Shown here one piece after another: positions 1 through 7,668 of a DNA stretch of 64,000 nt (its first letter is position 1; every line of letters begins with the position of its first letter). This stretch comes from Microcella sp. GTDB taxonomy: Bacteria; Actinomycetota; Actinomycetes; Actinomycetales; Microbacteriaceae. A program made the position numbers and the translations under genes. The DNA lies in contig NZ_CP075524.1 of assembly GCF_025808395.1 (NCBI RefSeq), positions 1,240,001-1,304,000 of the forward strand. The letters are read 5' to 3'. The notes under the pieces are model-generated. The model had not been told where the DNA came from. It saw only the letters and a program-made list of their open reading frames with translations, and ran no database searches.

Positions 1-303
1 GCAACGGGTCCTGGATCCGAGGGATATGCGGTCTTGATTGAAGTCAAGGGGAGCTGGAACGACGAGGTGTTTACCGCAATCGATGAACAGCTTCTTGCCC
101 GGTACCTAGTCTCTCGTGAGCTAACCCACGGTGTTCTCTTGGTGGCCTGGTTCAATCCAGAATCTACAGATTGGGCTCGCCCGCCGGCCAAAGCGGAACG
201 CCTCACGCCTGCCGAACTGGCTACCGAACTAGGGAGGCAAGCGGAACTGGTCGAGCCACCGCGTCGCGTGGCGGCAGTTGTACACGAGGTTCCCAAGGAA
301 TAA
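1..303 (+). CDS. C-terminal fragment of a probable nuclease-domain protein
   Basis: The frame is open from base 1 and ends at TAA 301-303, so only the last 100 residues of a longer protein are present. The start lies outside the window; TTG at 34 is internal. The visible part contains IEVKG, which resembles the ExK half of a PD-(D/E)xK nuclease core, followed by a helix ending QLLARYL. Tails of this kind are found at the C-terminus of large, poorly characterised ATPases and restriction-like proteins, but the family assignment is inference. The stop codon lies 2 bp from the left inverted repeat of the neighbouring insertion sequence, so the C-terminus may be native or slightly altered by that insertion. 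Confidence 0.55.
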   Translation, partial: ATGPGSEGYAVLIEVKGSWNDEVFTAIDEQLLARYLVSRELTHGVLLVAWFNPESTDWARPPAKAERLTPAELATELGRQAELVEPPRRVAAVVHEVPKE

Positions 304-305
304 GT

Positions 306-332
306 TCGGGCGTGAGGAAGGAATCGGTGACA
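306..332 (+). repeat. IS3 left terminal inverted repeat
   Basis: The 27-bp arm begins TCGGGCGTGAGGAA. It pairs with 1566-1592, with mismatches only at positions 15, 19 and 20. An alternative inner boundary beginning TGAGG would give the TG...CA ends usual for IS3, with the outer seven bases then being coincidental flank symmetry. Confidence 0.85.
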
Positions 333-376
333 ACTGATCGTTAGTGCCGGGTGGCGCTGACGGGGAGGATGTCATC

Positions 377-682
377 ATGCCCAGTCCCTATCCCAGAGAG
401 TTCCGCGAGGATGTCGTCGCGGTCGCCCGACGCCGCGAGAGCGGCGTCACGCTCAAACAGATCGCCACTGATTTCGGTATCAGCGAAGCGACGTTGCAGA
501 ACTGGTTGCGCCAAGCCGACATTGAAGAAGGCAACCGCCCCGGTCAAACGGCCGACGAGGCAAGCGAGGTGCGAGAGTTGCGTCGCCGGAACCGTCTCCT
601 CGAGCAGGAGAACGAGGTTCTGCGGAAGGCTGCGGCGTATCTGTCGCAGGCGAATCTGAAACTCGGTGGCTCCCCAAAATGA
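377..682 (+). CDS. IS3 transposase OrfA (HTH subunit)
   Basis: This 101-residue protein carries the N-terminal helix-turn-helix of IS3 OrfA. The recognition region reads GVTLKQIATDFGISEATLQN (residues about 24-43), and a C-terminal leucine-zipper-like helix (LRRRNRLLEQENEVLRKA) is expected to mediate dimerisation with OrfAB. The ATG at 377 is preferred over the upstream start at 344 because a GGGGAGGA ribosome-binding sequence lies at 362-369. The stop codon at 680-682 overlaps the ATG of orfB, and a slippery heptamer lies immediately before it. The frame is intact. Confidence 0.88.
   Translation: MPSPYPREFREDVVAVARRRESGVTLKQIATDFGISEATLQNWLRQADIEEGNRPGQTADEASEVRELRRRNRLLEQENEVLRKAAAYLSQANLKLGGSPK
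673..679 (+). other. Programmed -1 frameshift heptamer (C CCA AAA)
   Basis: Read in the orfA frame the sequence is C CCA AAA, which fits the X XXY YYZ slippery consensus, immediately followed by the orfA stop TGA. A -1 slip would continue directly into the orfB ATG codon at 679 and give the OrfAB fusion transposase used by IS3 elements. The ATGA overlap would also allow re-initiation. Confidence 0.65.
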
Positions 683-1557
683 TCTACCCGCTCGTTGCTG
701 AGCTCGCCGAAGCGGGGATCCCCGTGACGGTGTCGTGCCGGGTCTTGAAGCTCGCCCGCCAGCCCTATTACCGGTGGCGGAAGGATCCCGTTCGCGATGC
801 GGACCTGTTGCGCGCGTATCGGATCAATGCCCTCCACGACGCCCAAGCTGAAGACCCGACATTCGGCTATCGATATCTCGCTGACGAGGCCCGCAGGGCG
901 GGCTGGCGGATGAGCCGGCGGACGGCGTGGAAGTTGTGTTCCCAGGCCGGGATCCTCTAGTCGGCCCAGCGACGCAGGCGCGGAAAAGGCAAGAAGGTTG
1001 GCCCGCCGGTATTCGACGATCACGTGCAACGCGTATTCCGCGCAGACGCGCCGAACCGTCTTTGGTTGACCGACATCACCGAGCACCGGACGACGACCGA
1101 GGGCAAGCTCTATTGCTGCGCAATCAAGGATGTCTTCTCGAACAAGATTGTCGGCTACTCCATCAGCGAGCGAATGACGGCGAAGCTTGCCGTCGACGCT
1201 CTCCGCAACGCCGTCGCCCGCCGCGGGGACGTCGCGGGCTGCATCCTGCATGCCGACAGGGGCAGTCAATTTCGCAGTCGAGCGATGGCAAGGGAGTTGC
1301 GCCGTCACGACATGGTCGGCTCGATGGGCGGCGTCGGCGCCGCCGGAGACAACGCCGCGATGGAGAGCTTCTGGTCGCTGCTGCAAACTAACGTCCTCAA
1401 CCAGCAACGATGGGCGACGAGGCAAGAGCTGCGCCTCGCGATCGTCATCTGGATCGAACGGAAGTATCACCGGCAACGCGCCCAGGACACTCTCGGAGGG
1501 TTGACCCCGATCGAGTTCGAAGAGAAGCTAACCGAGTCGCGAGCCCTCGCGGCCTAA
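679..1557 (+). pseudogene. IS3 transposase OrfB, interrupted by an in-frame amber codon
   Basis: The frame opening at 679 encodes the HTH_21-like N-terminal part of IS3 OrfB and stops at TAG 958-960 after the residues SQAGIL. The same frame then stays open to 1557 and encodes the whole rve integrase core. All three catalytic acidic residues are visible downstream: Asp in LTDITEH, Asp in HADRGSQF and Glu in AAMESFWS. Because both halves are in the same frame, the break is a single nonsense codon, not a frameshift. TGG to TAG is the simplest origin, since Trp is common at this site. Without suppression no full-length transposase is made. Confidence 0.87.
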
Positions 1558-1565
1558 ACCGAACC

Positions 1566-1592
1566 TGTCACCAGTTCGTTCCTCACGCCCGA
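1566..1592 (-). repeat. IS3 right terminal inverted repeat
   Basis: This is the reverse-complement partner of 306-332, matching at 24 of 27 positions. It begins 9 bp after the orfB stop. Confidence 0.85.
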
Positions 1593-1680
1593 TTGCTCAC
1601 AAGGTCCACGGCGTGGGTGCCCACATAACTCATTGGGGTTCGGATAGGACAAGCCGTCCGGCCCGCACTAGATTGAGGAG

Positions 1681-2751
1681 GTGAGTAGGATTCCACGATT
1701 CTTGAGAAACCGGAACCCGCGCGTGCGTTCGATACAGCCGCCGCCCGAGGCCCGGACGCGCGAGATGCGCCGTGAAGAGGCTCGGGTCGCCAATCGAGCT
1801 TTGGACTATGCCAATTCTGATCCATATGACGAACATTCGGGTGCAGCTCAACGATTCGAGCGAACGAGAGATCGAGATCCATTCCCCGAGATCCCGCCAG
1901 CGCTCCTGAACGCAGCAGACATCGCCGACTATGTAGCGGCGACCGGCATGATCTCACCCTTCGACCCGAACAAGTTGAAGACAGCTAGCTATGCCATCCC
2001 ACTCCTTGGTAGCTGGGTCGCGGTTGACGAAAAAGGCAAGGTGCGCAGAGGCGTGATTGATAGGGGGGAGCCACTAAACATTCGTCGCAACAGCATCACC
2101 TACGTGACGACAGAACCAGTTCTAAGGTTGCCTGACTACATCGGCATGCGGCACAACCTGAAGATCAACCACATTTACAAGGGTTTGCTTGTCGGAACTG
2201 GACCGCTTATCGATCCTGGCTTCGTCGGTCGCCTGTCATTGCCGATACACAACTTGACGCAAAATGACTATGAATTTCATGGCGGTGAGGACGTTGTTTG
2301 GGTTGAGTTCACCAAGCTCAGCCCCAATCGACAGTGGGAAACGCGACCGAACGGCGATTTCCATCGAGCTGGCGCGTACCCACCATTCCCTTGGAGGCCC
2401 AGACGGGACGTCGTCGACTATGTGAATGAAGCCACCGAGCACCTGGACGTGCCTTCTTCTAGTGTGGCTCGCACCGATAGGCGATCGCGGCAAGCGGAGA
2501 AGACTGCCAAGAAGGCTCAGAAGCAGACGCGACTGCTGACTTTGGGAAGTGTGATAGCCATAATCCTGCTTACCGCCACGGTAATCGCACCCCTGATCGC
2601 AGAGATTACCTCCAGGTCAAACAAGCAGGAGGCGCGAATCGAGGAGTTAACTCAGACAATCTTGATTCTGCAAGACACAGTAGAAGATCTGCGGCTTGAG
2701 ATTACAGATGCTGAGGATGAGGCGTCGAGCGAAATCAAACCTGAGCCTTAG
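1681..2751 (+). CDS. dCTP deaminase/dUTPase-fold protein with C-terminal membrane anchor and coiled coil
   Basis: The 356-residue protein has a basic N-terminal region, then a trimeric dUTPase/dCTP-deaminase-like beta domain at about 100-215. The signature GPLIDPGFVGRLSLPIHN spans residues 174-191. A single membrane segment follows at about 285-307, then an acidic coiled coil at about 310-345. In dCTP deaminases the residue after the VL/TL of this motif is the catalytic Glu (LEFYN in E. coli Dcd). Here it is Pro188, so classical deamination looks unlikely and a nucleotide-binding or sensing role is possible. The GTG start at 1681 directly abuts GAGGAG, so the true start could be a few codons downstream. 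The gene converges with the PurZ-like gene, 22 bp between stop codons. The fold assignment is by motif, and the function is not known. Confidence 0.7.
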   Translation: MSRIPRFLRNRNPRVRSIQPPPEARTREMRREEARVANRALDYANSDPYDEHSGAAQRFERTRDRDPFPEIPPALLNAADIADYVAATGMISPFDPNKLKTASYAIPLLGSWVAVDEKGKVRRGVIDRGEPLNIRRNSITYVTTEPVLRLPDYIGMRHNLKINHIYKGLLVGTGPLIDPGFVGRLSLPIHNLTQNDYEFHGGEDVVWVEFTKLSPNRQWETRPNGDFHRAGAYPPFPWRPRRDVVDYVNEATEHLDVPSSSVARTDRRSRQAEKTAKKAQKQTRLLTLGSVIAIILLTATVIAPLIAEITSRSNKQEARIEELTQTILILQDTVEDLRLEITDAEDEASSEIKPEP

Positions 2752-2773
2752 TCCGCCTCGAGAAAGACCAACT

Positions 2774-3790
2774 TCACCGTGACAATATTGAACTGCGTGT
2801 CTCTAGTGATTCACGATCTATGCCTACGTAGTCGATCGTCTGACCAATTTCCCTTTCCGCGTTGCTAAGAAAAGCTCTGGCGGCCGCGATTCCGTCTACG
2901 CTCTGCATGTCGGCCACGTAGTCGAGATGGTTCAGCACGATGTGACTGGGACGGTTTGCATCGATAGCCCGCTTGACAAGTGAAGAGTCGAACTCGCCGA
3001 CACGCCGCACCCGATTTGTGACTGTGGTTCTCTCGGCGGTGACTTCTCGTCCGGCTCTTGCACCGACGTCAGACCAGTCAATCTCATGACTAAGCGTTCC
3101 GCTGTTGCCCGCTACGCGAATCGGAAATGCGCGCGCCACTAGAACTACTTCGTCGACGTCGAGTGGACTGAGGCCAACCTCGGAGAGGAAACCCGCTGCA
3201 GTCGTGTCCCGACTGGTCGCGTAATCGCCTTCAAGGCCGTGCAACAGGGAGAGGCCGAACCCCTGAGTCCCTTCGACCACGACTCGTTCCCTGTTGGCCA
3301 AGCCCCGCAATAGAGGGAGCGTGTCACCCAAAAAAGGTTGGAGCGCGGGCGTGTCCCGCGCACGGAGCGTCTTGCCTTGGCGACGTACTCGCTCCGCCAC
3401 GGCCGCCCCCACTCCGGAACACGTGCTCCCAATCCTTTCGCCTAGGTGTTGAGATCGTTCGGTCGCAATGTGGTCCTGCGTGACGATCACGGCTCTTGGA
3501 TCGATTACTAGATTCGATGGGTTTGCGCCTACCAGTCCGATCTCGTTAAGCAGGACATCAACGTTGATGTAGCTACCGGGGGTCAAGATGCTCAAGCGTC
3601 CTTCGAGCAGGGAGGGTGTCGGCAGTTGCCGGAGCACGGTGGGAACGCCACCCTGGACGACTGTGTGTCCGCTGTTAGGTCCGCCGACTCGGACTGCAAC
3701 ACGCGCGCCGGTGTTTCGAGCCCACGCGAAAGCGACCTTGCCTTTGCCTTCACTCCCGTACTGCGCTCCAACAATGATGCTCACTGGCAT
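2774..3790 (-). CDS. PurZ-like adenylosuccinate synthetase paralogue
   Basis: At 338 residues this is about 90 shorter than housekeeping PurA and close to phage PurZ. The P-loop region reads GAQYGSEGKGK (residues 8-18). PurA has GDEGKGK here, so the catalytic Asp13 is replaced by Ser13, the change that distinguishes phage PurZ (dGMP to N6-succino-2-amino-dAMP). The second catalytic residue, His43 in NSGHT, is kept. The segments EGTQG and TTAAG match the IMP/Asp-binding loops. The GTP-specifying TKxD motif is replaced by NHLD (in LNHLDYV), consistent with relaxed or ATP use. The start overlaps the upstream fusion gene by 10 bp (or by GTGA if GTG 3784 is used), so the two are translationally coupled. 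The family is clear; substrate specificity is inferred. Confidence 0.8.
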   Translation of the reverse strand: MPVSIIVGAQYGSEGKGKVAFAWARNTGARVAVRVGGPNSGHTVVQGGVPTVLRQLPTPSLLEGRLSILTPGSYINVDVLLNEIGLVGANPSNLVIDPRAVIVTQDHIATERSQHLGERIGSTCSGVGAAVAERVRRQGKTLRARDTPALQPFLGDTLPLLRGLANRERVVVEGTQGFGLSLLHGLEGDYATSRDTTAAGFLSEVGLSPLDVDEVVLVARAFPIRVAGNSGTLSHEIDWSDVGARAGREVTAERTTVTNRVRRVGEFDSSLVKRAIDANRPSHIVLNHLDYVADMQSVDGIAAARAFLSNAEREIGQTIDYVGIDRESLETRSSILSR

Positions 3791-6051
3791 TCGGTCACCC
3801 TCTTCCCCACGACACCCAAGACGCTTCTTCTCAAGTCTTCAAGGGTTCCGTTATTCGACAGAACCACGTGAGCAACCTGTTCCAACAGGTTCGCCTCGGA
3901 TTCTGTGCTGCTCGCGTTTGCGCGCTCGAAGCTCTGCGAAAGTCGAGTTTGGCCACGCTCGCCGATTCTATCGAGGAACCTCCGACGTCGGACCAAATGG
4001 TCCGCCTCAACGTGTATGTGAAGGTAGCGCAGACCGAACTCCTCCTTGAAAGTTGCGAAATCCTCCAAGAATCGCACTCCGTCGATCACAGCTCGCTTGT
4101 GCCGCATCACTACGCGTGAGGTCTCCAACGAGAGTTCTCTCTGTCTTCCATCTGAGCGAATACGTTCCCCTGCCTCTTGTAATCGGCTGCGGTCGATCGG
4201 CTCTGAAGCCGTGAGCATCATCGAACGCACGACCGCGCTCATGCTGATCGTCAAGAAACCAGCGCTTTCCAGCATCTGAGCCACCGTTGACTTACCGGCT
4301 GCAGTGCGGCCACTCACGCCCACGACGAGCTCGACTGACGAATCGCGCTTGACCATGCTCGGGATAATCATGAAGTTCTCCTCGCGCGACCCAATCGCCT
4401 CGAACCTTCCGGCGAGGAAGAACTGTCCAGCTATCGCGCTCGACATCGCATCGACTTCGTCGTGGGTGACGGCCGACGCCTGCCAATCGCCTCCATTCAG
4501 GCCGTAGGCCGAGAGAGACCACTTGAGTTCCTCCAAGGAGACGCCCTTGCGAGGCATTCCCAGAATGTCCTGCAATGCGCCAGGGTAGCTTTCGATCACG
4601 GGCACGCCTTGCCGTCTCAAGGTCGACGCGAGAGCAATTCCCCTCGCCGTAAGCTGCTGCATGCTCTTGATGAGTGCCGGATAGGCGGAGACACCTCGCG
4701 ACCACAAGACTCGTTCTGCCACCCGTACGATGCCTCTTGATCTCTCTGGATCCGAGTCAAGCACGCCCGTGCGGCCTGCGGGCAGAGAAAGAGGCGCGTC
4801 TATCGAGACGAGATCGGGTCGCGCGCCCAAGGTTCGCAGGATCAGTTCCTCATCCGAGGCGACACGTGCGGTGGTTGCTGATGCACCTTTCAGCATTGCC
4901 CAGCCTGATGGACGAGACTCACTACCGGTTAGGTCAATACCCACAACTACATAAGGTTCCTTGAGTTCAAGTTGGGGCAGCGTCACTCTCGGCGCCCCCG
5001 AGACAGCAGGCAATGTAGCAAAAGTCGATCGTCCATCTGGCCCCGAGCGCCATGCGGAATAGCTGGGTCGCGGTTCTTGACGAAGATCATGCCCAAGCAA
5101 CTTTCCTGCAAGCACATCGAGAACTTGGGCGAGGTTTGCGACGTCCTGGAAGTTGTAGTGCACCAACCGTTCTAGAGAATCCGCATCGCCCCTGATGTAT
5201 CGGTACCAAAGTGCAGGTGCGTCGCTGCCTGTCAGGTCTGGGAGGTCGCCGGAATCGCGGCCGATGCTGAGAGTTCGCTCTAGATCCTTCAGCCGCCCCG
5301 CCAGTCCCACTCTACGGGCCAGATACATTAAGTCTGCGTGCCCATGGGGCACGGGCAGTGACGGATAATTCGCTCGTAAGAAGCGAGCGTCGAATCGGAT
5401 ACCGTTAAAGGTCACAAGAAGCGGATACTCGACGAAACGCTCAGCCAGTTCCGCCAATTGCTTGGCCCCCAAAGGCCCCACAGCAACTCGAAACTGACCA
5501 TTCGCGAGCGTGCCGACCAGCGTGACCTCGTGGTACGCATGACTTAGCCCCGTAGTTTCGATATCCAGAAACAGAGATCGATGCGGCAAGGCTGCCGCGA
5601 CTCTCCAGTGATCGGACTTCGGTACAAGCTCACATAGACCCTTGACGTCCGCGCTTTCGAGCTTCTCCAATAAATCGCGCGCTCTATCGACGGCGAGGTG
5701 GCGCACTCCGCGCGGCAAGACATCCGCGTCCGCCACCAACTCTCGGATATCGGTGAACCCTGCAGCTTTCAGACGAGTCGACAGTGTTGGACCTAGGCCA
5801 GGCAGAAGGCTCATCTGTCTCGTCAAGCTTGAGTAGCGATCGAAGGTCACACGCTCGCGGTCTTGCGTCAATTCAAACAGTTCACCTTGGCCACCCAATG
5901 GCCCACCATCCTGTAGGTCGTTCGTCGCCTGGCGTAGCAGTGCTGGAAGCACTGTCAATACACATGCTAGGTGGCCATCGCTTAGGCACCCAAGCGGCTC
6001 GGCCAGGACTCTCGCGGGCGCCCACAAAACGAGAACCGTCGCAGCTCGCAC
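3781..6051 (-). CDS. Four-part fusion: HhH + DEDDy exonuclease (YprB-like) + DUF429 + nucleotide-kinase-like P-loop domain
   Basis: The four parts, in order, are as follows. A helix-hairpin-helix region (MSLLPGLGP, about 80-130). A YprB/RNase-H-fold exonuclease (about 155-315) with FLDIETTG (Asp163, Glu165), FNGIRFD (Asp221) and YNFQD (Tyr299, Asp303), i.e. a complete DEDDy set. A DUF429 RNase-H-like domain (about 365-550; GIDLTG Asp373, SIDAP Asp418, THDEVDA). A P-loop domain (about 572-750) with Walker A GRTAAGKST (581-589), IDGVRFLED and a NNGTLED end that resembles UPF0200/dephospho-CoA-kinase-like nucleotide kinases. The N-terminus is uncertain: GTG 6051 has no good ribosome-binding site, and ATG 5814 (residue 80) is an alternative. 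It lies 51 bp after gatB on the same strand and overlaps the PurZ-like gene. The joint function is unknown; nucleotide phosphorylation plus DNA/RNA trimming is an inference. Confidence 0.75.
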   Translation of the reverse strand: MRAATVLVLWAPARVLAEPLGCLSDGHLACVLTVLPALLRQATNDLQDGGPLGGQGELFELTQDRERVTFDRYSSLTRQMSLLPGLGPTLSTRLKAAGFTDIRELVADADVLPRGVRHLAVDRARDLLEKLESADVKGLCELVPKSDHWRVAAALPHRSLFLDIETTGLSHAYHEVTLVGTLANGQFRVAVGPLGAKQLAELAERFVEYPLLVTFNGIRFDARFLRANYPSLPVPHGHADLMYLARRVGLAGRLKDLERTLSIGRDSGDLPDLTGSDAPALWYRYIRGDADSLERLVHYNFQDVANLAQVLDVLAGKLLGHDLRQEPRPSYSAWRSGPDGRSTFATLPAVSGAPRVTLPQLELKEPYVVVGIDLTGSESRPSGWAMLKGASATTARVASDEELILRTLGARPDLVSIDAPLSLPAGRTGVLDSDPERSRGIVRVAERVLWSRGVSAYPALIKSMQQLTARGIALASTLRRQGVPVIESYPGALQDILGMPRKGVSLEELKWSLSAYGLNGGDWQASAVTHDEVDAMSSAIAGQFFLAGRFEAIGSREENFMIIPSMVKRDSSVELVVGVSGRTAAGKSTVAQMLESAGFLTISMSAVVRSMMLTASEPIDRSRLQEAGERIRSDGRQRELSLETSRVVMRHKRAVIDGVRFLEDFATFKEEFGLRYLHIHVEADHLVRRRRFLDRIGERGQTRLSQSFERANASSTESEANLLEQVAHVVLSNNGTLEDLRRSVLGVVGKRVTECQ

Positions 6052-6102
6052 TCAACTGTCGACCCGCTACGTGCGAGTTCGAGACTCGACGTCAAACCGT
6101 CG

Positions 6103-7617
6103 CTACGACTGCGCCCGCTCCAGCACCAACTCGCGCACGCGCGCCGCATCGGCCTTGCCGCCCATTGACTTCATGACGGCGCCGATCACGGCTCCGGCGG
6201 CCTGCACCTTGCCATCGCGGATCTTCTCGAGCACGTCGGGCTGCTGCGCGAGCGCCGCATCGACCGCGGCGATGAGGGCACCGTCGTCAGAGACGACCTC
6301 GAGGCCTCGGGATGCCACGACCTCGGCCGGCGTGCCCTCCCCCGCGATGACACCCTCGACCACCTGGCGAGCGAGGCGATCGTTGAGGGCACCTGACTCG
6401 ACGAGCTCCACCACAGCGGCAACGTCAACTGACGAAATGAGCGACTGCGGCTCAGCATCCTGAGCATTCGCGATGCGGGCGATCTCGCCCGTCCACCACT
6501 TGCGGGCCTGCTGGGGGGCGGCTCCGGCGGCGACCGTGTCGGCGATCTCGACGAGCAGCCCCGAGTTCACCACGTCGCGGAACTCGAGGTCGGTGAAGCC
6601 CCACTGTTCTTTCAGGCGGCGTCGGCGGGCGGCCGGGGCCTCCGGGAGGGCATCCCGCAACTGCTCGATGAGCGCCGGCGACGGGACCACCGGCAGCAGG
6701 TCGGGCTCGGGAAAGTAGCGGTAGTCGTCGGCGTCGCTCTTGACCCGCCCGGGTGAGGTGGTGCCGGTGTCTTCGTGCCAGTGGCGGGTCTCTTGCTGAA
6801 TCGTGCCGCCCTTGGCGAGAATCGCGGCCTGGCGCTGGATCTCGTAGCGCACCGCCCGCTCGACCGACCGGAACGAGTTGACGTTCTTCGTCTCGGTGCG
6901 CGTGCCGAGCTCTTTCTGGCCGCGGGGGCGTAGCGAGACGTTCGCGTCGCAGCGCAGGTTGCCACGCTCCATGCGGGCCTCGCTGATGCCGAGGGCGCGC
7001 ACGATGTCGCGGATGGTCGACACATAGGCCTTCGCGAGCTCGGGGGCGCGGTGCTCGGCGCCGTAGATCGGCTTCGTCACGATCTCGACGAGCGGAACCC
7101 CGGCGCGGTTGTAGTCGACGAGGCTGTATTCAGCACCCTGGATGCGGCCCGTCGACCCGCCGACGTGCGTGAGCTTGCCGGCATCCTCTTCCATGTGGGC
7201 GCGCTCGATCAGAACCTGCACGAGGCTGCCGTCTTCCAGCTCGATCTCGAGGCTGCCCTCGAACGCGATCGGCTCGTCGTACTGGCTGATCTGGTAGTTC
7301 TTCGCCAGGTCGGGGTAGAAGTAGTTCTTGCGGCTGAAGGTGCTGCTCGGCGCGATCTCGCAGCCGAGCGCGAGGCCCAGAGAGATGGCGAACTGCACGG
7401 CCTGCTCGTTGACCACCGGCAGGCTGCCCGGCAGGCCGAGGCACACGGGCGTGATCGCCGTGTTCGGGTCAGTGATGTCGTTCGCGGCGAGGGCCGGGTT
7501 CGGCGCGTCTGAGAACATCTTCGTCTTCGTGCTGAGCTCGACGTGCACCTCGAAGCCGAGCACGGGCTCGAAAAGTTCGAGAGCCTGGTCGAAGTCCATG
7601 AGATCTGCGCGCGCCAT
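6103..7617 (-). CDS. gatB: Asp-tRNA(Asn)/Glu-tRNA(Gln) amidotransferase subunit B
   Basis: This 504-residue protein is the tRNA-binding/kinase subunit of GatCAB, which converts Glu-tRNA(Gln) and Asp-tRNA(Asn) to the amidated forms using ammonia from GatA. The N-terminal [16 protein letters not shown], the [12 protein letters not shown] segment and [11 protein letters not shown] are family signatures of the cradle domain. A helical and YqeY-like tail (about 355-504) follows. Length is normal. Unlike the compact gatCAB operon of many relatives, it is separated from gatC-gatA by a DUF6498 gene and an HNH gene on the opposite strand, so it probably has its own promoter. The accessory fusion gene lies just downstream on the same strand. 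Confidence 0.97.
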   Translation of the reverse strand: MARADLMDFDQALELFEPVLGFEVHVELSTKTKMFSDAPNPALAANDITDPNTAITPVCLGLPGSLPVVNEQAVQFAISLGLALGCEIAPSSTFSRKNYFYPDLAKNYQISQYDEPIAFEGSLEIELEDGSLVQVLIERAHMEEDAGKLTHVGGSTGRIQGAEYSLVDYNRAGVPLVEIVTKPIYGAEHRAPELAKAYVSTIRDIVRALGISEARMERGNLRCDANVSLRPRGQKELGTRTETKNVNSFRSVERAVRYEIQRQAAILAKGGTIQQETRHWHEDTGTTSPGRVKSDADDYRYFPEPDLLPVVPSPALIEQLRDALPEAPAARRRRLKEQWGFTDLEFRDVVNSGLLVEIADTVAAGAAPQQARKWWTGEIARIANAQDAEPQSLISSVDVAAVVELVESGALNDRLARQVVEGVIAGEGTPAEVVASRGLEVVSDDGALIAAVDAALAQQPDVLEKIRDGKVQAAGAVIGAVMKSMGGKADAARVRELVLERAQS

Positions 7618-7668
7618 GGGGTCAATCCTACGGGCGAGTGGATGCTGCGCCCGCGCCGCGCGTCGACC

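Larger units (their letters stand above)
306..1592 (+). mobile_element. IS3-family insertion sequence (1287 bp)
   Basis: The element is bounded by 27-bp inverted repeats at 306-332 and 1566-1592 that match at 24 positions. It contains two overlapping frames in the orfA/orfB arrangement of the IS3 family, with a HTH protein and a DDE integrase-type transposase. Length and layout are normal for IS3. I see no convincing 3-4 bp target duplication: the left flank reads AGT and the right flank TTG. The orfB frame carries an in-frame amber codon, so this copy is probably immobile unless another copy supplies transposase. Confidence 0.9.

Noticed and set aside
2774..3790. Housekeeping purA
   Set aside because: The protein is about 90 residues too short, lacks the catalytic Asp and has a changed GTP motif; a normal purA should lie elsewhere in the genome.
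1..6102. Prophage
   Set aside because: PurZ-like genes occur in phages, but no integrase, capsid, portal, tail or lysis genes are present here.
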